A stretch of 64,000 nucleotides of DNA, from positions 62,001 to 126,000 of the forward strand of contig NZ_JPRO01000001.1 of NCBI RefSeq assembly GCF_000737785.1, in the 5' to 3' direction. This DNA comes from Chryseobacterium luteum (GTDB lineage: Bacteria > Bacteroidota > Bacteroidia > Flavobacteriales > Weeksellaceae). A program made the translations under genes and the position numbers. Below the pieces are notes generated by a model. It saw only the letters and a list, made by a program, of their open reading frames with translations. It made no database searches and was not told the DNA's origin. Below, piece after piece: positions 27,501 to 36,050 of the stretch. Numbering within the stretch: position 1 is the stretch's first letter; each line of letters starts with the position of its first letter.

Positions 27501-28385
27501 ATGAAAAAACTATTGATCACTTTGCTTATTCCTCTTTTTGCTTTCTGTTTCTGTCAGAAAGTTGAATTAAAAGCAGTAACGGATTCTTCACAGATTTTCA
27601 AAGGAGAAATTTCGGGAGTTCCTGTTACCATGCAGCTTAATTATACGGGAATTGTTGACTGTAACCAGTACCAGCATTTTGTAGACGGATGGTACTATTA
27701 CGACAAATATCAAAAGAAAATTCCACTAACCGGAATTTATGATCTGGGGGCTCTTTATCTCTATAATTTTGGAAACAGGCATAAACGTGATGCAAAGGAA
27801 TTAAGGGAAGCTATCACTTCTCCGCGTAAAGTAGAAAAAACAGACAGCATTGCCCACGCTTTAAAGCCTAAAGAAGTATTGTTATTTGAAAGAAGTGACG
27901 GGAAACAGGATGTTGCCGGGACTTTCTATATGGAAAAGCAGTCACAACCTGCCAAATTATATACCAGCAATCCAATAATCTACCGATATAACAATTATTT
28001 ACTTCTTCCGGGCAATAAGAAACTCAATACTTTTGATTTCATGAACCGGCTGGGAGGAAATACGCTGCTATCAACAGCCACTTACAGTACCGGAAACAGG
28101 ATATTGCTTTATTTTGAAAACCTGTCCAATTTTAATTTTTGCGGAATGTGCGGAGCCAGTGATGGTGAAAAAGGATACCGGGTTTTGTATTTTACCAAGA
28201 ACTGGAATTATAAAAACTATGAAGAATTTCTTACTGACAGCTGCCTGGAAGGAATATCTGAGACACAAAAGAAAAAAACCAAAAACGCCAATATACTAAA
28301 TTTTAATATTAAAAAATCGTATACTACCCCCGCCTATACTCTGACAGTGGATATAAAAAATGCTTCGGTTTCCAAATCAAAGTAG
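27501..28385 (+). CDS. Secreted protein of unknown function
   Basis: 294 residues, signal peptide about 1-18 (FAFCFCQK). 17 bases after the DUF445 gene, so probably co-transcribed. Mostly beta-structured; one Cys-pair CGMCG near residue 213 and several aromatic-rich blocks (DGWYYYDKYQKK). I recognise no domain. Exported to periplasm or outer membrane. Confidence 0.7.
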   Translation: MKKLLITLLIPLFAFCFCQKVELKAVTDSSQIFKGEISGVPVTMQLNYTGIVDCNQYQHFVDGWYYYDKYQKKIPLTGIYDLGALYLYNFGNRHKRDAKELREAITSPRKVEKTDSIAHALKPKEVLLFERSDGKQDVAGTFYMEKQSQPAKLYTSNPIIYRYNNYLLLPGNKKLNTFDFMNRLGGNTLLSTATYSTGNRILLYFENLSNFNFCGMCGASDGEKGYRVLYFTKNWNYKNYEEFLTDSCLEGISETQKKKTKNANILNFNIKKSYTTPAYTLTVDIKNASVSKSK

Positions 28386-28426
28386 CGGAAAATAAAAAAG
28401 AGAGCTCTTACAACTCTCCTATATAT

Positions 28427-29464
28427 TTATCTTGGTAATCTGCTTGCTCTTTTCAGAAGTTCCCGATTGATCTCATTGATCAGCTCCGGACCTTCGTAGA
28501 TAAATCCCGTGTAAAGCTGTACCAGGCTTGCTCCTGCATCCATTTTCTCAATAGCATCTTTTGCACTATGGATTCCTCCTACACCAATAATCGGGAAAGC
28601 TCTGTTGCTTTTATCGGAAAGGTATTTGATCATTTTTGTACTTCTTTCACGGATAGGTTTTCCGCTCAACCCGCCATTTCCTATCTGTTCCAAAACTTCA
28701 GGAGAGGTTTTCAGGCCTTCTCTGTTTACTGATGTATTGGAAACTACAATTCCGTCGATTTTTGTTTCTGCAATTAGTTCAATAATTTCGTCCAATTGCT
28801 GATTGTTCAAATCCGGAGCAATTTTCAGTAATATGGGTTTCCGTACAGATTTTGACTGATTGATTTTCTTTACTTCTGTAATCAATTCACGCAGATATTC
28901 TACATCTTCCAGCTTGGCGTGGCTTCCCACATTCGGGCAGCTAACGTTCAGTACAAAATAATCTACATGAGGATGAAGACCTTCAAAACAATCAAGATAA
29001 TCCTGAGTGTAATTTTCCGGGCTTGTATTTGTATTTTTTCCGATGTTTCCACCGATGATTATTTTTCCTTTATTTCCTTTCAGTTTTTCAATCGCTGCTT
29101 CCAAACCATCGTTGTTGAAACCCATTCGATTGATGATTCCGCCATCTTCAATTAACCGGAACAATCTTTTCTTAGGATTTCCCGTCTGGGCTCGTGGTGT
29201 TACAGTTCCGATTTCTACAAATCCGAAACCAAGATCCCCCAATTCGTTGAACAAAACTGCATTTTTATCAAAACCGGCAGCCAGTCCTACAGGATTTTTA
29301 AATTTTAATCCGAAAACTTGTCTTTCCAGACGCTTGTCTTCAATAGGTTTGGGTAAGAACAATCTGGTAAGAAATCCAAAATTTTTAAGCATTGAAAATG
29401 TAAAATGATGAACTTCCTCGGGATCAAATTTGAAGAGAATGGGTCTGATGATACTTTTGTACAT
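28427..29464 (-). CDS. pyrD: Dihydroorotate dehydrogenase, class 2 type
   Basis: 345 residues. N-terminal membrane-associated helical extension ([21 protein letters not shown]) marks class 2, the quinone-dependent form. FMN-binding [26 protein letters not shown] and the C-terminal [24 protein letters not shown] are in place. The catalytic-base position reads LNVSCPNVG, Cys176, where well-studied class 2 enzymes have Ser. It oxidises dihydroorotate in pyrimidine synthesis at the inner membrane. A TATTTTTG box (29480-29487, minus strand) lies 15 bases before the start. Confidence 0.95.
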   Translation of the reverse strand: MYKSIIRPILFKFDPEEVHHFTFSMLKNFGFLTRLFLPKPIEDKRLERQVFGLKFKNPVGLAAGFDKNAVLFNELGDLGFGFVEIGTVTPRAQTGNPKKRLFRLIEDGGIINRMGFNNDGLEAAIEKLKGNKGKIIIGGNIGKNTNTSPENYTQDYLDCFEGLHPHVDYFVLNVSCPNVGSHAKLEDVEYLRELITEVKKINQSKSVRKPILLKIAPDLNNQQLDEIIELIAETKIDGIVVSNTSVNREGLKTSPEVLEQIGNGGLSGKPIRERSTKMIKYLSDKSNRAFPIIGVGGIHSAKDAIEKMDAGASLVQLYTGFIYEGPELINEINRELLKRASRLPR

Positions 29465-29487
29465 TGAAAAAAAGTTTTACAAAAATA

Positions 29488-29767
29488 CTTAATTTAAAAT
29501 AAATGAAACCTTGATGTGAGATAGTTTTAAACACAAATTTCACTAATGCTTTTCACGAATAGCATAAACTGCTAATCTGTGAGTGTTTTTCACGCAAAGT
29601 TTCATACTATATCTCCTAGCTTCAAGGTGAGCAAAGAGGTGTGTATGGCTACGCCACTGAATAAGCGGATACTTTATCCACAAGCTTCATCGAATCAATT
29701 AAATTGATTCTTTCCTTTGTTTTCCTAAAATAAACGCAACATCATATAAATCCTTTGCGTGAAATTA
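29488..29767. other. Gene-free gap
   Basis: Between pyrD and the pseudouridine synthase I see no gene, terminator or repeat beyond the pyrD promoter. A small palindrome AATCAATTAAATTGATT lies at about 29694-29710. Confidence 0.4.
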
Positions 29768-30463
29768 TTACAAATACGAACTCAAATCGAAATTTAAAAT
29801 ATCTCCTACTTTTTTAAACTCATCATCTATAGTCGCATTTACCGTAATTCTTTCATTAGAAATTGGGTGACTAAAAACTAATTGATGGGCGTGAAGTGTC
29901 ATTTTGTTAATGCCAAATGTTTGAAGCCACAATTTATTCTGTTTATTGCAACCGTGTTTACGGCAGCCTAAAATAGGATGCAGAATATGTTTAAAATGCT
30001 TTCTCAACTGATGAAATCTGCCCGTTTCCGGAATGGCTTCTACCAAACAATATCTGGAAGTCTGATGTTTTAAAAATGGTAAGTCTATTTCTGATGTCTG
30101 CAAACGTTGATAATAGGTAATGGCATTCTGCTTTATTTCGTTTTCATTAATCAAATCATAATCAATCGTTTCTTCTTCTTTTGTCCAACCACGAAGAATT
30201 GCCAGATATTTCTTCTCCACTTCGCGTGATGCAAACTGTTCGCTCATAATTCTAAGCGTTTCTTTATCCAAAGTGAACAACAAGACCCCTGAAGTTTTTC
30301 GGTCTAACCGATGTACAGGAAACACTTTTTGCCCAATCTGGTTTCTCAATTCCTGAATAGCATAGGTATCGGCCTCCCCGGAATAAAAAGATTTATGAAC
30401 CAGTAATCCGCTTGGTTTATTGATGACAATAAGATGCTCGTCGCGATAAAGAATTTCTAACAT
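29768..30463 (-). CDS. RluA-family 23S rRNA/tRNA pseudouridine synthase
   Basis: 231 residues from the ATG at 30463; a longer frame reaches 30499 but its extra 12 residues precede a TACTTTTG box (30468-30475), so I prefer the inner start MLEILYRDEHLIVINKPSG. Catalytic Asp is in VHRLDRKTSGVLLFTL; GRFHQLRKHFKHILHPI is the family's second block. The lack of an S4 domain and short length resemble TruC (tRNA U65) and stand-alone RluA-like enzymes of Bacteroidota. The -7 box ends four bases before the ATG, so transcription may begin at the start codon. Confidence 0.9.
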   Translation of the reverse strand: MLEILYRDEHLIVINKPSGLLVHKSFYSGEADTYAIQELRNQIGQKVFPVHRLDRKTSGVLLFTLDKETLRIMSEQFASREVEKKYLAILRGWTKEEETIDYDLINENEIKQNAITYYQRLQTSEIDLPFLKHQTSRYCLVEAIPETGRFHQLRKHFKHILHPILGCRKHGCNKQNKLWLQTFGINKMTLHAHQLVFSHPISNERITVNATIDDEFKKVGDILNFDLSSYL

Positions 30464-30584
30464 GGGGCAAAAGTAGAGATTTTCAGACGATTTTAGCATT
30501 TCATAATTTTCTCATAATAAATATTTGATATTAAATTATTTTTTACTTAAAAAAATGATTAGGTTTGTATTAACAGTATCTATT

Positions 30585-31025
30585 ATGAGAAAATTATTAC
30601 TTATTTTTATTATATTCTGCAGTGTTTCACTGTATGGACAGAGTAATAAAGTTGGGGTTACTCCTCCACCTAGAGATGTTAATCAACAACCCGTAAAAGA
30701 TAAAATTTTTTCTAAAGTTGATGAAAAAATAAAATTTAATGAAAAAAACTTATCTCAATCCTTTGATTATTCTATTATAGACCCCGACCATAAACCAAAT
30801 GAAAACACTTTTGTCGTCTCTTTCGTCTCAGAAGTTCACAGGAAAATATCAAATATAAAAATAGAAACAGGCAAGAATCAAGATATAACTGCTGAACTAA
30901 AGAGAATGCTATCTCATCACAACTTTTATCCTGCCAGTGTAAATGGTCAATTTGTTCGAAGCTATTGCAAATTGAAATTTATTTTTGATTATGATAACAA
31001 TTCAATGAAGATAATTTCTTTATAA
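30585..31025 (+). CDS. Small exported protein of unknown function
   Basis: 146 residues from the ATG at 30585 (MRKLLLIFIIFCSVSLYGQ, a clean signal peptide). A longer frame begins at 30525, but a TAGGTTTG box at 30560-30567 lies inside it, which fixes the shorter start. The mature part is charged and ends in a TonB-C-like pattern (DITAELKRMLSHHNFYPASV then SYCKLKFIFDYD), resembling the small secreted proteins of Flavobacteriia with a TonB C-terminal-like fold. Lies next to the toxin-immunity pair but is transcribed toward it from the other strand. Confidence 0.6.
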   Translation: MRKLLLIFIIFCSVSLYGQSNKVGVTPPPRDVNQQPVKDKIFSKVDEKIKFNEKNLSQSFDYSIIDPDHKPNENTFVVSFVSEVHRKISNIKIETGKNQDITAELKRMLSHHNFYPASVNGQFVRSYCKLKFIFDYDNNSMKIISL

Positions 31026-31075
31026 GAATTTAAAGAAAAGTAGTGTTTCACTAACTGTGAGACAGGCTCTTTATA

Positions 31076-31495
31076 TTAATTCTCGTTTTCAGATATACTT
31101 AAATAAACAGGTTTATTTTCTTCCAAACATTCTTCACAAATTTTGTAAGCTCTGAATAATTTATCAATTCTCAAATCTTGTATATTCTTGCCAAAAGGAG
31201 TGTAGTTAAGTCCAATAATTTGTCCTAAAAATTCAATTTTTGTTCTAATATCAGGCTCAGGAATTCTTGTAGACAATAGTTCTTTTATTTTATTTTCTAT
31301 GTTCTGTTTTAAATCAAATATTTCATTTTTTGATAATGACTCATCATCAAAAATCAATCTATCAAATTTATTTAGTATTGATTTTGGAATCACTTGTATC
31401 TCATCATTGAATGCTGTATATCTGGTTTTGCGATCTCTAGTAAAATCTTCAAAGGACTGATTAAACCCTTTTGCGTTAGTTATAATCTGTATCAT
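31076..31495 (-). CDS. Immunity protein candidate of the toxin at 31502-34069
   Basis: 139 residues, no signal peptide, mixed alpha/beta, no family recognised. It follows the large toxin-like gene by six bases on the same strand, the usual place for an immunity gene. C-terminus carries a CEECLEENKP cluster. Being cytoplasmic, it would neutralise a toxin that acts inside the cell. Role inferred from gene order and the parallel pair at 51817-54749; nothing in the sequence proves it. Confidence 0.55.
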   Translation of the reverse strand: MIQIITNAKGFNQSFEDFTRDRKTRYTAFNDEIQVIPKSILNKFDRLIFDDESLSKNEIFDLKQNIENKIKELLSTRIPEPDIRTKIEFLGQIIGLNYTPFGKNIQDLRIDKLFRAYKICEECLEENKPVYLSISENEN

Positions 31496-31501
31496 AATGT
31501 A

Positions 31502-34069
31502 TTATTTTAAAAAATTAATTATTACTTGATCTCTTTCTATAAAATTCTTATCCTTCATATCGCTTCTTACTTTAGAAAATCCAAACTTTTTGGCCTGTTT
31601 GCCTGCAAAAGTTTCAAAGGCGGCTTTTTCTGTACTTAATCCCGCATCTTTGGCTATCCAAAATTGATCCAAGTTGACAGATTGTCCTCCGTAATCATTA
31701 TAAATATCTGCTTTTATCCAAACACTTACTGTCCCATCTACTTTTCCATATTTTTTAGCGTTCAGAAAATATTTTAATCCGTCTTCATACATAATTTGTC
31801 CTAATCCGGACATCTTATCTGTAATTTCCTTCGGGATATTAAAATCTCCATATAACAAATGTTCTCCATCTTTTATAGGTAAACCATTTAGTTTGTATTT
31901 ATCATCCAGCAATTTCATATAACATTTAAGATCTATTTCTTTACCATTTTGTATCAGCTTATAATACAGTTCATTTCTATTGGGAGAGCGAGACAATTGC
32001 CCCATCCTATTTCCAAGTTCATCCACAAGCGAAAATAACATTTTTGTTCCAGATTTTGGAGGCTGTCCTAATAGAGATTCCTCTTCTAAAGATATCGTTT
32101 TTCTTCTATTGAAGACAGATTCCAAATAAGATTCTAGTTTTTTGTCATTATAAATATTTTTTCCTAGTTCCTTAATCTGCTTGTAAAAATCTACCTTATT
32201 ACCTTGTGCAATCACTTCGCCTTTGTAAACCAACGCAAATTCTTCCACCAATTTTTCATTTTTTTCAATATTTCCAGAGACTAAAAAACATTCTCTTTCG
32301 AAAAGCCTCTTCATTCTAAAATCATTAAGAGAACCATTTGTTGCTGCAACAATTTCTGTATTTTGGGTAAGAATTTTCACTGAGTTTCTTTCAAAATTAA
32401 CTAGATTAACATCCAATAAGACACTTATAATATGCACAGCAATTGTTTGCTTCAACTTTACACTCTTAATAACTTCAGGAATTGTAAGAAGCTTTAAACC
32501 GATTTTATAGAAAGAAGACACCACTAAAGCACCTGCCGTTAAAGCTCCTCCTATTATATATATTTTCTCCCAAGCCTCAAGAAACTCTTTTCCGCCTTCA
32601 TATTTTAAAATTTCTTCTTTAAAAGCCTGGATCGTAAAATCTGCTCCCGCCAAAGAAATATCTGCAATAGCAAGTAAAAGAAAATAAGGATTACCTGTTG
32701 GCAAGGTCAATACTCCAATAATTACAGCTACAATATCTGCTGCCATACGAATATTTTGTAAGACAACCTCCCATTCTTGTGCATCAGCCAATGCTTTCAT
32801 GTAAATAGCAGGTACAAAATAGAGAGTCTCTTTTTCTCCGCTTATATCTTTAATATACACCATATCTAAAGGATAATATTGTGCTCCCTCATCTATATCT
32901 GTAGTTATTGTCCTTTCTCCACTACCTGAAGTCCCCATTGTCTGACTGCTTTGGATATTATAAGCTACCGTTTCTTCTTTCTGCTGCTGCAGAAAAAAAG
33001 TATCTCTATAATTATCTCCGTCTTTTTGAAAAATTCCGCCTTCTAAAATGTTACCGTTTACTTTATATCCTTTTCCAATTGTAAAAGTTTTGGCAGTTTT
33101 CTTTTGTTTGGTATTCTTTGCGAACATGGAAAAAATCATCATAATATTGGCAAGAATTATACGATTACTTAAAGGCTTCCCATTATATTCACCACTTTTA
33201 TCCAGACTGTAATAAATCCTGTTTAGCTTTGCCGGATTTTCCCTAAAATAATTTAGTATAGGAATAGGGCTTCCAAATGCTTTGAAAATTTGTATCACCG
33301 CTGCACTACTATCCCTGAACGTACTAGAATCATCATCTTTCGAAAGATTTTCCAAATGATTGAAAAATATTTCATTGTCTACATTATTAGAAAGATTTTT
33401 TAAAATAAATTCTGGAATGTTTTCATAAATAAATTTCAATCTGTCTGCTTCTTTTGTATTACGTAAAGCGCTCGCAAAATTTTGAAGAAAATAATTGTAA
33501 TCTGCTTCGTACTTATCAATATCACCATAATTCAGTAATATATTCAAATCTCTGAAATCCCTATACCAAGATGTTTCAAGAATAAAAGCTGTTTCAGTAC
33601 TGTTTGCATAATAGAAATGTAACCGATAATAAATTTTCTTACTCCGTAAATCTATTTTTTGAATTATCCGTGAATCTTTCCATTTTACACTTACGTTTCC
33701 AACTTTAGGATTTCTGTATACTTTTAATTGAATAAATCCGTCACTCTTATTTTGAATACTTTTATTCTGAATATTCGCATTTAAATCTTTTGGATTATAA
33801 GCAAATTGATAATCATTCATTCCGCTATTCGCAGCTTTTATTTTAATGATTAACCTTTCTAAATCAATATATTCATCTGTTAGCCAGTCTGTAATGTCTG
33901 ACATAGCCTCGGAAATATCGGCTACTTTATTTACTGACTGTACCCTTTGTACGGATAAATTGCTTTGTGTTAAAGTTTCTGTCAATACTTTCTTTTGAAG
34001 TGCCAACAGTATTTTCTGACTTTCTTTGTCAAAGTCATCATAGTCTGTCAAATATTTTTTGTTGTTCAT
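31502..34069 (-). CDS. Large toxin-like protein, scaffold paralogue 1
   Basis: 855 residues, no signal peptide. Shares its middle with the protein at 51817-54285: a helical part (about 200-330), then a beta part with YPLDMVYIKDI, a long hydrophobic segment (about 435-475, IVAVIIGVLTLP and FLLLAIADISLAGADF), and EAWEKIYIIGGALTAGALVVSS (about 490-512), the counterpart of TWEKIYLIGGIATASPLVVSS. The C-terminal 150 residues are unlike the paralogue (NDYGGQSVNLDQFWIAKD, then KFGFSKVRSDMKDKN). This is the layout of a polymorphic toxin: constant delivery part, exchangeable effector tip. The tip's activity is not recognised. Dyad promoter at 34142-34176; immunity candidate follows. Delivery route unknown. 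Confidence 0.65.
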   Translation of the reverse strand: MNNKKYLTDYDDFDKESQKILLALQKKVLTETLTQSNLSVQRVQSVNKVADISEAMSDITDWLTDEYIDLERLIIKIKAANSGMNDYQFAYNPKDLNANIQNKSIQNKSDGFIQLKVYRNPKVGNVSVKWKDSRIIQKIDLRSKKIYYRLHFYYANSTETAFILETSWYRDFRDLNILLNYGDIDKYEADYNYFLQNFASALRNTKEADRLKFIYENIPEFILKNLSNNVDNEIFFNHLENLSKDDDSSTFRDSSAAVIQIFKAFGSPIPILNYFRENPAKLNRIYYSLDKSGEYNGKPLSNRIILANIMMIFSMFAKNTKQKKTAKTFTIGKGYKVNGNILEGGIFQKDGDNYRDTFFLQQQKEETVAYNIQSSQTMGTSGSGERTITTDIDEGAQYYPLDMVYIKDISGEKETLYFVPAIYMKALADAQEWEVVLQNIRMAADIVAVIIGVLTLPTGNPYFLLLAIADISLAGADFTIQAFKEEILKYEGGKEFLEAWEKIYIIGGALTAGALVVSSFYKIGLKLLTIPEVIKSVKLKQTIAVHIISVLLDVNLVNFERNSVKILTQNTEIVAATNGSLNDFRMKRLFERECFLVSGNIEKNEKLVEEFALVYKGEVIAQGNKVDFYKQIKELGKNIYNDKKLESYLESVFNRRKTISLEEESLLGQPPKSGTKMLFSLVDELGNRMGQLSRSPNRNELYYKLIQNGKEIDLKCYMKLLDDKYKLNGLPIKDGEHLLYGDFNIPKEITDKMSGLGQIMYEDGLKYFLNAKKYGKVDGTVSVWIKADIYNDYGGQSVNLDQFWIAKDAGLSTEKAAFETFAGKQAKKFGFSKVRSDMKDKNFIERDQVIINFLK

Positions 34070-34141
34070 TTATGTTTTTTAATTAATTACTGGCTTTATT
34101 TATTCATTATATTTTATTTAGTTTTCTTTAGTTTCTTAAGG

Positions 34142-34176
34142 CAAATATAAATGTTGAAAAACGACAAAAGTCGTCG
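34142..34176 (-). promoter_or_regulatory. Dyad promoter 1 (for toxin 31502-34069)
   Basis: Minus strand: CGACGACTTTTGTCG (34176-34162), 12 bases, then TATATTTG (34149-34142), 72 bases before the toxin start. It differs by one base from the dyad at 42666. The other seven copies have 11-base spacing. Confidence 0.75.
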
Positions 34177-34226
34177 TATTATAATTCATTTTCACTTTTC
34201 ACTAAAACCTCATAGATTTTATTTTT

Positions 34227-34335
34227 AGCCCTGATTGAACGGCATGTTTGAGCTCATTTTTTTGGATTTGGCGCGGCGGCGAGCCGCCGCGCCAAATCCA
34301 AAAAAATAGCGAGTAGAGAAAGCAGGTTCCTGGCT
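34227..34335 (+). ncRNA. Structured intergenic element with 24-bp hairpin (Flavo-1-like?)
   Basis: Nested inverted repeats: outer arms AGCC/GGCT and CCTG/CAGG (34227-34233 with 34323-34335), and inside them a perfect 24-bp inverted repeat with a two-base loop (34257-34280, 34283-34306), whose GC-rich core is GGCGCGGCGGC. The T run is on the 5' side and pairs with the 3' A run, so it is not a terminator. The flank AGCCCTGATTGAACGG with a later AGCAGG matches, from memory, an intergenic motif widespread in Flavobacteriia; Rfam's Flavo-1 RNA is my best guess. It stands between the toxin promoter and the glyS promoter. Confidence 0.5.
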
Positions 34336-34395
34336 TCTAATTTTCTACATTATAAAAACTTCCACCTTCCCGCTTCCATCTTCCTACATTTTCAC

Positions 34396-34403
34396 TATTT
34401 TTG
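34396..34403 (+). promoter_or_regulatory. -7 box of glyS (TATTTTTG)
   Basis: Exact TAnnTTTG match, 22 bases before the glyS start. Confidence 0.65.
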
Positions 34404-34425
34404 CACTTCAGACGTTAAAAAAATT

Positions 34426-35967
34426 ATGGCAAAGCAAGAAGATGTTTTCAAGAAAGTGATTTCTCACGCTAAAGAATATGGTTTTATTTTCCCTTCCAGT
34501 GAGATCTATGACGGTTTATCCGCTGTTTATGACTATGGACAGAATGGTGCCGAACTAAAAAACAATATCAAACAGTATTGGTGGAAAGCTATGGTACAGC
34601 TTAACGAAAATATTGTCGGCATTGATTCGGCGATCCTTATGCATCCTACAACGTGGAAGGCATCGGGCCACGTAGACGCTTTCAACGATCCATTGATTGA
34701 CAATAAAGATTCTAAGAAACGTTTCAGAGCAGACGTTCTGGTAGAAGACTACTGCGCTAAAATTGAAGATAAAGAGAATAAAGAAATCGAGAAGGCGGCG
34801 AAAAGATTCGGGGATTCTTTTGACAAGGCTCAGTTTGAAGCTACGAATCCAAAGATCCTGGAATACAGAGCAAAAAGAGAGGCTATTCTTTCAAGATTGG
34901 CAAAATCCCTGGAAAACGAGGACCTTGCTGATGTAAAAGCTTTAATTGAGGAACTAGAAATTGCTGATCCTGATACAGGTTCCAGAAACTGGACGGAGGT
35001 AAGACAGTTCAACCTTATGTTTGGTACTAAACTAGGGGCTTCCGCAGATTCTGCGATGGATCTTTATTTAAGACCGGAAACGGCTCAGGGGATATTCGTT
35101 AACTTCTTGAATGTTCAGAAAACTTCACGTCATAAGCTTCCTTTCGGTATTGCTCAGATTGGTAAGGCATTCAGAAACGAGATTGTTGCAAGACAGTTTA
35201 TCTTCAGAATGCGTGAGTTTGAACAAATGGAAATGCAGTTTTTTGTAGCTCCGGGAACGGAACTGGAATTCTATGAAACCTGGAAACAAAAACGTCTGAA
35301 CTGGCACTTAGCTCTTGGCTTAGGTAGCGAAAACTACAGATTCCACGATCACGAAAAATTGGCCCATTATGCCAATGCTGCGGCTGATATTGAATTTAAT
35401 TTCCCATTCGGATTTAAGGAACTGGAAGGTATTCACTCAAGAACGGATTTCGATTTGAAAGCGCATGAGGAATTTTCGGGAAGAAAACTTCAGTTCTTCG
35501 ATCCTGAAAGAAATGAAAACTATGTCCCTTATGTGGTAGAAACATCAGTAGGTTTGGACAGGTTATTCCTTTCCATCTTCTCTCACTGTCTTAAAGATGA
35601 AGTATTGGAAGACGGTTCGGAAAGAACAGTTTTATCTCTTCCTCCTGCAATTGCACCAATCAAAGCGGCAATTCTTCCACTGATGAAAAAAGACGGTCTT
35701 GCTGAATATGCAGAAAAGATCTTCAATGACCTGAAATATGATTTCAACCTATTCTACGAAGAAAAGGATGCCATAGGAAAACGTTACAGAAGACAGGACG
35801 CCATCGGTACTCCTTACTGTATCACCATCGACCATGACTCTTTAACGGACCACACGGTAACGATAAGAGACAGGGATACAATGCAGCAGGAAAGAGTTCC
35901 TGTTTCTGAACTCAGAAGGATTATCGACGAGAAAACGAACTTCAGAAATTTACTTTCTAAACTATAG
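34426..35967 (+). CDS. glyS: Glycine--tRNA ligase, single-chain (alpha2) type
   Basis: 513 residues. Class II synthetase of the homodimeric type: GSEIYDGL-like PSSEIYDGLSAVYDYG start, HPTTWKASGHVDAFNDPL, motif 2 RNEIVARQFIFRMREFEQMEMQFF, RPETAQGIFVNFLN, and motif 3 TSVGLDRLFLS; the last 100 residues are the anticodon-binding domain (PIKAAILPLMKKDG to EKTNFRNLL). Not the alpha2beta2 bacterial type. Monocistronic, with own promoter and terminator. Confidence 0.96.
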   Translation: MAKQEDVFKKVISHAKEYGFIFPSSEIYDGLSAVYDYGQNGAELKNNIKQYWWKAMVQLNENIVGIDSAILMHPTTWKASGHVDAFNDPLIDNKDSKKRFRADVLVEDYCAKIEDKENKEIEKAAKRFGDSFDKAQFEATNPKILEYRAKREAILSRLAKSLENEDLADVKALIEELEIADPDTGSRNWTEVRQFNLMFGTKLGASADSAMDLYLRPETAQGIFVNFLNVQKTSRHKLPFGIAQIGKAFRNEIVARQFIFRMREFEQMEMQFFVAPGTELEFYETWKQKRLNWHLALGLGSENYRFHDHEKLAHYANAAADIEFNFPFGFKELEGIHSRTDFDLKAHEEFSGRKLQFFDPERNENYVPYVVETSVGLDRLFLSIFSHCLKDEVLEDGSERTVLSLPPAIAPIKAAILPLMKKDGLAEYAEKIFNDLKYDFNLFYEEKDAIGKRYRRQDAIGTPYCITIDHDSLTDHTVTIRDRDTMQQERVPVSELRRIIDEKTNFRNLLSKL

Positions 35968-35971
35968 ACTG

Positions 35972-35996
35972 AAAGCCTTGATTTTTTCAAGGCTTT
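35972..35996 (+). terminator. Terminator of glyS
   Basis: AAAGCCTTG, seven-base T-rich loop, CAAGGCTTT followed by a T-rich run, directly after the stop codon. Confidence 0.8.
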
Positions 35997-36050
35997 TCTA
36001 TTTTTTTCTAAAATAGGATTGAATTCATTATTTTTGCCAAAACACACATA

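Noticed and set aside
34257..34306. Hairpin read as the terminator of a gene
   Set aside because: The T run comes before the stem and the A run after it on both strands, so no U tail would be made; no gene ends there either.
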